A stretch of DNA of 64,000 nt from Isoetes taiwanensis (Eukaryota; Streptophyta; Lycopodiopsida; Isoetales; Isoetaceae), in NCBI GenBank assembly GCA_021234155.1, contig JAJEKV010000001.1, forward strand, positions 15,058,245-15,122,244. The letters run 5' to 3'. The notes below the pieces were generated by a model. The model saw only the letters and a program-made list of their open reading frames with translations, did not search any database and was not told where the DNA came from. The translations under genes were made by a program, and so were the position numbers. Position 1 is the first letter of the stretch. Each line of letters begins with the position of its first letter. Below, one piece after another: positions 24,501-35,322 of this stretch.

Positions 24501-25235
24501 ATCGGCATTAGCGTCACCTTGGAAGGTCACCGACCGCAAGCAAGCTGCCGCCCATTTGAGCATTGAAATCTCCTAGCAAAACACGTCGCCCTTGCTGTCT
24601 ATAGCGGTCTATGTCATCATACGGTTCCTATCGGCATCACGGACATCTATGTCCGCATCATGTACCGGTAGAACTTAGAGCTGCATGGGGAATGCAAAGA
24701 CTAGCAAGAAACAATGGGACATGACCGGGCTCTAATACCATTACCCACATGTAGCGGTTAAATGCATCGGACTTACGAAGTGTGATCTTGCATGCTAAAG
24801 CGTCCCTAAAGTAGCAAGCCACTCCACCGCACCCGCGTGCGTCGCCATGGCTCATTAGCAAGTGAGAAATGCCGATATCCTCGAATGTGCGGCAATCGAT
24901 GCCCTTCATACTCCCATGTCTCCCCGGGAAGGCGATGTCCATGTCTGTCGCGATCCCATTCAAGCCCGCGCCCTTACGCCACGCGAAGCCCCTACAATTC
25001 GAGGGGAAACAATGCGAAGACACTTTCCCTATCTTTGAATGCGGTTGTGGACCCATCGAGTGCCGAGGGGCCCGGCTGCGTGGTTGGAATTTCGGGCAGC
25101 CCGCTCATGGGACCACGATGGATGTCTTTGCCGATTGTGGAAGGCCTCAATCCGCCCTCTCCACGGCTCGCCTCGGTGCGATGCCCCTGGACGCTCGCGC
25201 TGCGACGCCACTGCTCGTGGGAGTCTTTGCCTCGA
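21560..25235 (-). pseudogene. LINE ORF2 (endonuclease, RT, C-terminal domain), first copy
   Basis: This is the minus-strand L1-clade ORF2, broken into many frames. Parts in order are: endonuclease near 24658-25056 (RDALACKITL, RYMWVMVLEPGHVPLFLAS); an EN C-terminal part near 24077-24385; reverse transcriptase near 22840-23180 (GVKRGLPLSPTLLGCTL, and YITDDVGLLAHTARQ at the YADD position); thumb and C-terminal region 22082-22700; and a zf-RVT-like end at 21741-22295 (ICQCCEMHVIEDEHHALQRC). The 3' end is a TTCC microsatellite (sense strand) at about 21560. It copies itself by target-primed reverse transcription in living relatives. This copy is inactive as written. The EN keeps the site that is interrupted in the second copy. 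Confidence 0.85.
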
Positions 25236-26220
25236 ATCGCTGTCTGACGAGGAGGCACATATACCTTCATCTTGCCATTAACTAAACCAGCAGCCCCTCC
25301 AGCTTGTCGAATCTCTCTTATCTTGACCAACTCTTGGCTTCTTTCCGTTGTTGTAGTGGCGTGAGATCCGGATCGGGTATATGGACGTACCTTTCAAAAG
25401 CGAATCGAGTGTGGTGCAACAACAAAGATTTTGCCTCCCAATCCAAGGCGCAAACTTAACTAGCCGAGAGGCTTCATGTTCGGTCCTCCGACCCTGATTG
25501 GACTCTTGATAACCAAATACTGTAATTGGAGCTTTGCAAGTACCAGGGTGGTAAGCTTACCTGGCAAATCCTCGCCTTGCTCCTCCGGCAATCCCCGCAC
25601 AATAAGGTTGAGGCGTGCACGGATGTCTTGCTCCTCGCGGTACGCTGATTCCACGAGCCACCTCGGCCTGCGGCATGGGGGTGCTGGTGCGCGACGCGGC
25701 GTGGTGCACCACGGACTCGTTGCACCTCCATTCGGAGGTCCCGCATCTCTTCTTTAACGTAAGTGGGCCATATGGTTCTCTATATGTGAGCATCTTCGAC
25801 ATCTCTGCGCAATGCGCCTTTGCTTCATCAAGGAATTGGAGCCCCCGCACCGCTTCCACATCCTTTTCCTTAGCATCTATCCGACCAGCCATGCTTGTGA
25901 CTTGTACAACTTTGTAGCAACCCCTTCATGTCGGCGGGTGCTTGCGCCATGTCTTCTATCCACTACTGGTGGACCTTATCCAAGCGGTGCCCCATCTCCG
26001 TGACTAGCTGCGTTGTTGCTTGTATCTTCCCTCTTATCTGGTCATGAGCCTTTTGGGCTCCCCTGCAATCATAATCCCCGAGCCGAACTTCCACAAAGGA
26101 AATTCGCTCCTTCTGTTGGAGAAGCTGCTTCTTGAGCGCAGCCCCTGGGTGATGCCTCCAAGCTTTGCAATATAACTCTCTATTTTCATATTGAAATAAC
26201 GTATTATTTGAAAGATACAA
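25236..26220 (-). pseudogene. LINE ORF1, second copy
   Basis: This has the same L1-type ORF1 as 18390-19480, with coiled coil, RLNLIVRGLPEEQG and MKVYVPPRQT parts. It is continuous on the minus strand with the EN of the first ORF2 at 25235, so together 26220-21560 is one 5'-truncated LINE. The 5' truncation point (after WRHHPG) adjoins the AT-rich block exactly as in the first ORF1 copy, which argues for duplication of the whole unit rather than independent insertion. Confidence 0.85.
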
Positions 26221-28308
26221 ATATAATTAAGCATGAACTATTTATGGTCCATAACTAGACCAATTGTATAGAGCATATATCTCTCACTAGCCCTATCTAT
26301 TTTGTCCCCATAATGATACCATGGTTTCTTACCTTTGATAACATAATCTTTCAAAGGTGTGAGTGGAAGTCCATGTAGATTCAATTGGTGAATAAGTACC
26401 CCATAAATTCTCAGTTGTTTGTGCTTAAACATTGCTCTCAAATTATGGAAGCTCGTTTAGCCAATTAATTTTATCCTATAGAGAATTGTACGCATAAACT
26501 ATATTCTAAAGTTGAGAACAAAATTGATTAAGATGTTGTCTCTATTAATTTTTAAACTTCCAGTCCTATGGACCAATAATGGTGCGCAAGTGGGCGCACA
26601 TACTTGATCTAACTTGACTTTTTGTAGTCATAAACTTCCATATTTTGCTTTGAATTTTTTTGCATTGATTTCATGACATGGGACATTTTGAGAATGTGAT
26701 TTTTCAAAGTCATATCTCAAGGCATAAATCTAGAATAAACATAGAAGATATATTTGAATTTAATGCTATAAAGTTTAATCCAAATCTCACGGTTATGATC
26801 AACAAATATTTTCATTACTAAAGTAAATCAGAAGCTATTCATATCCCAAAATTCAACATGAGGTCAATTAACATAAGAAAGTTATTGATTTAAATGGACT
26901 TATGGACTAGTAATGGGCTCATGTACAGAAACCTTTCTTGATTTCTTGTCACCATGTCTTTTGCGTTTTTAATGAGCTTGTTTTTGCATTGGTTTCATAT
27001 CATTTTGAACTTTCATACTATGATTTTTTGGAGGACATCATAAAGTAAGTTTTGCTCTATATGGGGAAATATTAATCATTATTACAAGTTACCTAAAATT
27101 GAGATCAAAAGTGAAAGTCCAAACATCAAATTCAAGGCCAACCAACATTTTTATGGGATGGAGAAACTTGTCAATTGCTTATATATCAAATATTAGCTCA
27201 AAATGCATTTCCCTGTGAAAGTTGTTGTATTTAAACTACAACTGCCTTCTGGGAACCATAATTGGTTCTGAGGAGGCAGAAAGCAGTTTTGACCCTGTCA
27301 TGTTTGAATGGCCCTGTCTTTCTTCACAGACTTCAGATTGACATGTGATTTTTTGTTTTATTTTCCTTATCTCGTGTAGAAAAATATCATGGTAATCAAA
27401 AAATTTGAAAAAATCGTTTTTGTCGAGACCGTTTGACTTTATGTAAACATGAAGCTTTTAATACTTGACCCCCCTGAGTTTGCTAGAGCATAACTTACAA
27501 GAATGGAGACATATATAATTTTAGGTATTTTTCAAGTGGACCATAACTGTCATATATGAACTTCTAGGAAGGGTTCGAATAGATTTTGTACCATTGATTT
27601 TATATGAATTTTAAAGTGAAATCTTCAAATGGACCATTTCTGGTCCATCACCTGACCACTTTAGTGTTAATGCGGGTGCTGGTGTGGTTGATGCTGGCTT
27701 CAAGAAACGAATGTTGTTTGCTGAGGTCGTTTGCCGTTCGTGGAAAATATTGATGATGTAGTTACATGAAAAGGCCATTCTGACAATGCTCCTCCAGTTG
27801 CTATATCCATTCTGTCGAAGCAATTCTGGAGAGTTAAACTGTCTTTTTATTGGCCACAACCTTATTAGATTTGCCTTACTCTGTTATAAATTTCTTGGAG
27901 TTTCATACATTGGCTAGAATTTTCTATGTCCCTTTTGTAAGCAGATATACCTTCTGCTTTATTTGCTATGTTTTTGTAGACTGATGTAGGTCCTGCATGC
28001 CAGTTCAAACCATGATCTGTACACTGCTATGTGATCAAGATGCTTTATTATACTAAACTGCATAGTGTATTAGTGTTGTATTGCAGAATACTGCAAGGCA
28101 TACCTTTTATTAATGAATGATTGAATTTGTGTGCAAGGCACTTAAGTTTTGAAGGCAACGGTTTTCTTCCAGAAGGAAAATAATATTCAAAGCGTAAAGA
28201 GAGTGAACATAAAGCAGGGTTATGTAAATGAGGCCCTTAAACTTTAGTGAGAGTATATTCCTTAAATTAATATAAAGCCTAATGGAGCAAGGAGATCACT
28301 TGAGCCTT
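26221..28308. repeat. AT-rich intervening block, second copy
   Basis: This is near-identical to 19481-21559. I see only a few differences, such as GGACCATAACTG here for GGACTATAACTG there. It has the same degenerate internal units and the same junctions to LINE ORF1 on the left and the LINE 3' tail on the right. Confidence 0.85.
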
Positions 28309-31300
28309 TAAGGAAGGAAGGAAGGAAGGAAGGAAGTTTATTTTAACGTCCATGGCCAGAGGCCTATGAGACGGTACATGCAGAGACAGGCAAAAAGCCA
28401 AAAACCCCAACACCAAAAACAAACAATGTAACTGTACAGTAGATCCCTACTACCGGGATGAACACTTGGGAGGAAAAACCCTAACAGTAGGCTCTCAAAT
28501 ACCATGCCTCCGAAGAGCAAGTCTGACGGCCGAAATCTGCAGGATGTAAGCTCCCAGTCGTGCTACCATAGGTGATGCGAAGGTGGCGATGTAGCGGTGT
28601 GTCGAGCATCTAAGATTAGTGTGCCTTTGCTTTCGGACATGGGCATATCTTTGGCACAATTTGGAGGGCATGGTGCTCATCCTCTATCACGTGCATCTCA
28701 CAACACGACATATCCTCTCCTCCAGGGGATCCCGTGCCGCCATTCACCCCCAAATGACTGTTTCAATTCCGAGGTAATGGGATCCCGTCCTTATGGCAGC
28801 AATAGCTCTTCGTTTCTTCACGAGATGTGTGCTTTCAAGTACCAATGGGGTCCATGCTCAAGGCGGGATTAATCGAGCATGATAGTGCTCTGTCTTGGGC
28901 TTTGCAAGAGTAGAGGCATCCCGCAGTGGCGGCATAGCCCGCATCCAATTGCCCATTCGCGCGCCGGAATCTGCCCGATTGCCACCATCATTTGGTAATC
29001 CATAGACCACCTCCTAAACCATCCCTTACGATTGCTCGTGCCATACCCTCTTCCGGCCCATTTGGGGCCCTGCGTTAACAACCGCGACTGTGGAGGCAAG
29101 CGATGCTCATCCATCCCATCCACCTTATGGCAAGTAAGATGCTGTAGAGGAATCTTTGTAAAGGCGAACCCGTCTCATACAACAAAAATCGATACTGCGA
29201 TGCGGTGTCCTTCACTCCCAAGCTATATGTCAAGAAAACTTTTACGCACCCTTTCCAACCTATCCCCGTGTTTTGCTAGCTCTTTGGGCCCCAAACCTCC
29301 ACCCCATATAGCAGCACCGGCTCGACCAAAGCCCTAAGCAGGGTGTGCTCTCCTCGCCCGATCCCGCAGAGATCTATCCGGCAACACGCATTTTGCACCT
29401 TTGCATATAGAGCCTTCCACCTGACGGCTCTCCTCTCCACACACTCATCCCACAACATGTTAGTAGTGAAATCAATTCCCGGATACTTGAAGCTCGCACC
29501 ATCTCCACTTCACGTCCCCGTAGCCAATAACTTTCAGGGATAGGGTGTTATTGCGAGAACGAGGATCGAGAAGCTTAGTTTTGTGCAAGTTCAATGTCAT
29601 TCCGTTGCCCCCACGTAACCCAATCGAGGGCATCCAAATGCTGCTTTGCACCGCTGGCCGTGTGGGCTAGCAAACCTACATCATCCGATATATAATAACT
29701 GGCTCACGAGGTCGTCGCATCGAGATAATTGCACCGGCTCCCCCCATGGTGCCGCATCCACGTCTCTCAAGCTATCAATGTACAACCCAAAAGCGTTGGA
29801 GACAGCGGGCAGCCCCGCTTAACTCCCATAGTGCTAGCTACCCGCCGATCTTCAAAGGCGGTGCGGCATAAATCCCATCATAAAGCTGGTGCACCACATT
29901 CTCGCAACTCTGTGGAACTCGCAATTCTTGAAACCTCTCGCCATAGCATGTCTCTGGGTATCATATCATATGATCTTAAAATCTACAAAGCAACAATACA
30001 AGTCTGTCGCGCATTAGGCTTGCCTCCATCAACACTCTCAAAGTGAAGATATGGTTCGGTCGTGGAGGAGTGGGGGAAAGCCTTGCTCGGCCAATTGCGC
30101 ACCCCCGCCTCCTCGGCCCACTTAGTGAGTTTCTTCTCCACCACCCCTCGCCGGGGAGCTTTGCAAGCAAATGAGCTTACCATAATCATCCGGTAATTCG
30201 CCGGCTCATCCCAGATTACCGGTTTTATGAGCGGGAACAACCTTACTAACCATCCACTCGGGGGAGCCCCTCGCCGAGCACGGTTAATGATCGGATTAGG
30301 GGCCCTACCACGGATGGGCCACCCCATTTCAACAGCTCGGCCTGCAGCCCCTGTAAATCCTTTGCCTTGCCATTCGCCCGGATGCACGAGACCTGGCTGG
30401 ACATCCTCGCGTGAGCTGCAGGACCTCTCCTACTTGATCCGGGACCCGGCATTAGCTCACGGGGGTCATATAACTCCACGCAGCGGTGCATCCATTGCTC
30501 CACACTTACATTACCGACCACCTAACACCTTATGCCAAAAAGCTTTTGGCTCGCCATGAGCATGTCAAGCAAAGCTCACGGGTTTTACGCCATGTATCTC
30601 CCCTTCTTGGCTTTTTAGGAAGAGCTTATAGTCTTGCGGGGCTGTGGGCGCAATTTGTGGATCTATGACAACGGCGGTGGCTCTTTAGAGCCTTGCAATC
30701 AACATCAAACCCACGGGTTGTCGGGGAAAATGCGCGGTGTCCCTCTTTGGAGGGCCCTTCACTGCAAAGGAAGCACCAGCAGCTGCAAGCAGCGCCCTCA
30801 CCAGCCATGCACACTGTCTTTGCGGTGTGTAGAAGCTATCAAACTCACAGTAACTCCCGCACCAACCTGATTCATCGCCCCCCTTACGATGGCGTGGGAT
30901 GTATGGTAATCCTCCACGCCCCCTTTTCGGTGTCTCCACTATTGAGTGCTCCCAATTCAGCGTGACATAAAGCGGGTAGTGATCTGACAAAGCCTCTTCA
31001 TCCCCTGTGCTTGTGCCAATGGAGAAGTGTGTAACCATGTCAAGTCTTTGCTACCGGGCGAGAAGGTAATCCAACACACTAGCTCCCCATCCCCGCCTAT
31101 CACTCCCGCCGTAAGTAACACCCCCGAGTGTGGCCATCGGCGCATACCATTACAAATTACCATGTCAAAAACACGGCAGGAGAATTTGGACGGGGCGCAC
31201 GCCAAATGGTCTAGCCACCATATCACGGGAGTGCAGGTGTATCTTTGAATAGCGGGCCGTCTCAAGCCAAAGCGGATCGGCATTAGCGTCACCTTGGAAG

Positions 31301-31438
31301 GTCACCGACCGCGAAGCAAGGCCCGTCGAGCATTGAAATCTCTAGCAAAAACACTTGTCCCTGGCTGCCTATAGCGGTCTATGTCATCATGAGTTCCCTA
31401 TCTGACATCACGGACATCTATGTGCGCATCATGTACAC
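28309..31438 (-). pseudogene. LINE ORF2 3' part, second copy, interrupted by transposon
   Basis: This minus-strand LINE body is collinear with 21560-24662. It ends at a TTCC microsatellite (about 28312-28335) and includes the C-terminal region and broken RT/EN frames. At 31438 the EN reading (NLVRVHDAHIDVRDVR) stops at the inverted repeat of the inserted element. The EN N-terminal half continues at 39718. Many CAG/CTG positions are altered, as in the first copy, giving dense frame breaks. Confidence 0.85.
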
Positions 31439-31464
31439 GAACAAGATTGCGTATTAAGCGGGAG
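31439..31464 (+). repeat. Left terminal inverted repeat
   Basis: GAACAAGATTGC, a two-base variable step, then ATTAAGCGGGAG. It pairs with 39692-39717 with four mismatches. Just inside, at 31487-31500, lies the perfect palindrome AAGGAATATTCCTT. Confidence 0.85.
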
Positions 31465-31754
31465 CAAATCATTGAAACGAGGCTTAAAGGAATATTCCTT
31501 AAAGATTCCTTTTTTTTTTTTATAAAAAGGGGTAAAAACGAGGTTAAAAAAAAAAAAAAGATGCATGAAATTCTATTTTGACCCCCAAAAGTGACTAATT
31601 TTTTGTGCAACGAAAAGAATTGTTTTTAAAGTGTCATTTTTCTTAGCAAATAGAATGTTCTTGAAGTATATTTTACGTGAGAAACCCTAATTTCAGAGGA
31701 TAAAATATTCAACAAAAATTGAAGTTAGTCCCAGATGCTTAAAGCGTAGTATTC

Positions 31755-34700
31755 TCAAAATTTGAAGATAGAATCTTCATATTCATATGCAAAATTCTGA
31801 TCTTTTTCTAAGACTTCGTTATGTGCAAAAGTGTGAGGAGTGATGAAGGAGGGATCCAGGGCGTCATCATGCTCATTTATGCCATCCTCATCACCTTCAC
31901 TTTTTACATTGTCACTAGAGGAAGTGCTTGAGTTATCTTCCTCATCACTATCAATAGATGGTGTAGCATTGCCACCACCTTCTTCATCCTCTTCTTCGTA
32001 ATTACAAGCTTTTTTAAGCAAATTGATAGTCCTCTGGCGTGAGGCGATTGTCGATTTCAATTTAAAATCATAGCACAATATAGTCCGTCATTAAGGATCA
32101 GCTCATCCCTACAACCCACCTTCTTGGACTTTCTTCCTTTTCCTTGGCTTCTCATTTCTAACTCATATCTACCTTCAAAAGCATTTTCTGAGCGTGTTGC
32201 AAGCCAATGAATCTTGAGTTTAGTGACTAAACCTTCCTCCTTGACTGTGTCAAGCACTTTTGCTATCCAGAAAGGTCGACCTTTGTCATCCTCCTCAGTT
32301 GGAAGAGCAATTAGCATACCCTTGGTAATTTCTGTGATATTACCTTGAGGTTCATTCCTGCGTCTTGGTCAGAGGTACATGACTCGATCCTCATCTTCTT
32401 CTCTGCGGTGCTAATGTAGCTTTGCTTGGACTGCTTAGTCTTTGGGGTTGATGGAAGGTGTTAGGCCATCGAAATGGTTCTTGCAAGCTGTCTTAGAGCT
32501 ACATTTTTTTCACAACAATTTTTACATTCGAGAAAGAAATTACTCCACCACATCCGATCTTCTTCTAAGAAGTACTTAAAACGAGGAAATTCCATTTTCA
32601 ATGGCTTTTAAGGATGACTCTGGGGTACTTTTCTTACGCTTGGACTCCTTAGGATTTTTGAGAGGAAGTTGTTCAAAGACGTTCTATGAAGGAAATAATG
32701 CGGAATATATTTAAGGAAGCGTAATCCCTCTTGTGGACTCCAATCCTTAGTTGTGGTATACTTTTTCCCTGTAAGAAACTCGGCCATCCTTCAAGTAGAA
32801 CTTGATGTGATGTTGAAAGGTGAGATCATTCAACTTGTTCACGGCTTGTTCTCAATGTCGAGCGTTGAGAGAAAACAAACTCTCTGAAATCAGCAGTCTC
32901 TTTAAGAAGATCGATCACCGGGGTGGGAGTGTAAGAATCTTCAATAATTTGAACTAATGTAGGAAGGGAGAAAGCCTTCTTCCTTCTAAAAATACCTAAA
33001 AATCTCTTTGAACATCGGTCAATCTGATCATGAGTGTGGCCTACAAGTAAAAAACCGAGCTTCACTTTTCTAAAGATCCCTAGCTCCACTAACATAGCCA
33101 CGGTATGCAAAGAGTGTTTGATTCTTGTTCTCCCTTGTAGTATTGTCAAGTTGCGTAAAAAGCGTGGTGGTAATTGCTCTTGCTCGCCGACAGGGACTGG
33201 TAAGAATTGTAATTGTGAGGTTGGTCACCATGCAAGTTTGGATATGTCAAAATACTTTGCACTTTAGACTTCCTTTGAAGACCATAGCTCCTACAAGGTG
33301 GACCTTAACAAAACATTCCTCGGCACATCTTTAGGAATGTTCAAGAAATGTGGTAGAGTAGTTTTTTTTGGTCCATTCCATCAATCAATGAGACATATAT
33401 TGCGGTGGGACGTTCAAGAGCTTTTTTTACGTGTTTGGCAAGCTTTCTTCTCTCTCTTTGCTTGTTGTTCACGATGCGGCAAGGTTACATTTGCACAATA
33501 TCTCGTAGAAGAAATAAGGTCAAAGCATTTTTTAAAACAAGTGAGAGATTGAAGAACATGAGCTTACTTCTTTTCGACCCTGCGTCTTTTGCGGTTTCTC
33601 TTTGACTTTTTAATTACGCACACCTTGAGCAAAGCGGACATTACATTGTCTCACAGGAATTTTTCAATTCACTTTTCCACAACGGTGAAGTGTGAGTAAG
33701 AGATGTCTTTGAAGTTGAGTGCAAGTCTCTTTGTACTCATTAAAAACATTTTTGGTGATGTTATCGGTTAAATGATACATGTTCTTTGTTAGGCGACTTC
33801 TCACATGTTTCTCTAAAATATTTCTCCATCCATGACCGGCCGGCAAGGGCATGCATGGTTACAACTCTTCTTGGTCCACAATGATCATCAATTGCTGGAT
33901 TTTTGTCGATCTTTTGTGTATTCTAGACATTACGGTAGTCCCTAAGCGGTGGACAACCATAAAGCATTTTCGGCAAACTTCTTGGCCGGTTAATGTAGTG
34001 CAAGAAGGTGTTGCGGTCTGGCCTTACATGATAGGCCAAGTAGGCATTCTGGTCAGCCAATGTCATTGAGCTGTAGTTGTCTCTAATTGCTCGTAATTTA
34101 GACATGTTAAATTTGTTGATGCAACCCAATGCAGCGGCATTTACTTCTTAAAAGTCTTCTCATTTTATGCTCGTCCATAAGGTTTCTTCTTCTTCTGAGG
34201 AAGAGCATGCTCTCACACCATAATCCACCTTGAATTTTTTGGTGGGTGGCTAGAGAAGCGTGTAATCTCGTTGCACTTTGTTGGTGTCTTCATCTTACAA
34301 GAGAGTTCTACTCACGGGGGTGACCTCCCTCGCCCTTAGTGGTGTGCTTGTAGAGGAGAACAAACCCGTGAAGTGGTATGCAGGAAAAGGCGGAGGTGCG
34401 GTGTTGAATGAAGGAGATGGGCGGCATATGATGTGCCAATGAAAGTTGTTGTAAGCGTCTTCACGGGGAGTTCGATCAAACATCTCTCTTATAGCAGACC
34501 GAAATTACGCAAACCCATGTGTCCTGCGTTTGTGTGAAGAGGAGTAGATCTTTGCGGGGTCGCGTCTTCATTTGTAGTGAAATCGTGGTGGGAGAAGCGA
34601 TGGAGAATCTCATGATCTTGAGCGAGCTGTATTCTGGCATGTGTAAGTGAAGATGGAGAAACAACAAGCGGCGGAGGTAGTGTTAGAAAAATTTCTTTGA

Positions 34701-35006
34701 GATCGAGCCATTGTAGTGTCGGGGATGGAACAAATGGTGGTGGAAGATTGCTACGTGCAGCAATGGTGAGGGTTGGAAAGGTGGTGGCAGCCGGTTTCCT
34801 ACTGGACTTGGAGAGGGTTGGAAAGGTGGTGGCAGTCTACTAGTTACTGGACTCGGAGTGTCTTCTAGAAGTAACAAAGACCTTGTCGAGGTAGGTGTTG
34901 AAGAAGCATCTCCGTCTTGTGTTCCATCTGAAGTAGAGGTACTTGGGCAAACAAATGGTGGTGGAAGTTTGTTCACGAAGCGGTTAACCATGTCAAACAA
35001 CTGCAA
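31755..35006 (-). pseudogene. DUF7869-family transposase-like gene
   Basis: Minus-strand blocks in order are as follows. An N-terminal low-complexity part has RLPPPFQPSP repeats (34683-35006). Next is KLRAIRDNYSSMTLADQNAY (near 34090), then CRKCFMVVHRLGTTVMSRI (near 33940). A GHGWRN...LTKNMYHLTDNI block follows (33664-33852). Then come QLDNTTRENKNQTLFAY and, after a frame change, VELGIFRKVKLGFLLVGHTH plus DQIDR (32826-33150). A TLPTLVQ-like and FREF-containing segment is next, then a FWIAKVLDTV...LKIHW block (32057-32317), and an acidic tail (31755-31960). The LDNTTREN and VGHTHDQID pair is characteristic of the DUF7869 family found in plants and other eukaryotes. I infer an RNase-H-like transposase. 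Frame changes at about 33130, 33850 and 32080 break it as written; some may be sequencing errors. Confidence 0.75.
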
Positions 35007-35322
35007 AAAATTGTGGGCTTGTTACTAACTCATAAGTCGATTCGACTAATGATATTCGAGAATACAAATGCTATTCTGGAATAGTATTGTGTGTGCAGCA
35101 TTTGCTGTGTGTGTGCAAGAATGCTATTCCAGAATACACTTATCCAGAGTGTTTGGACAAGACGTATTCCGCATCACATAGAAAAACACAACCCGAGTTG
35201 CCTACTTTAAAAAAGGAAAATTCGGCGCCTCGATTCGTATTGGCTTCGGAGATTTAGTCGCCAGCCCGAGCGCCTTCCGATCAATATACATTTGCTGTAT
35301 TCCGATTCACATAGCGAAAACA
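35007..35322. promoter_or_regulatory. Divergent intergenic region with palindromic core motifs
   Basis: About 315 bp separates the presumed starts of the two element genes and should hold both promoters. It contains shorter versions of the element palindrome: ATATTCGAGAATA (about 35052), CTATTCTGGAATAG (about 35071) and CTATTCCAGAATA (about 35124). Half-sites GTATTCCG and TGTATTCCG lie at about 35163 and 35296. No TATA box can be assigned with confidence. Confidence 0.4.

Noticed and set aside
31500-31560. T-run and A-run inside the transposon left end as a poly(A) retroposon tail
   Set aside because: They lie inside the TIR-bounded element, are not at a junction, and form an internal inverted pair of homopolymers.
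33034-33605. Plus-strand open frames across the DUF7869 region
   Set aside because: They are complements of the minus-strand LDNTTREN/VGHTHDQID coding blocks and have no motifs of their own.
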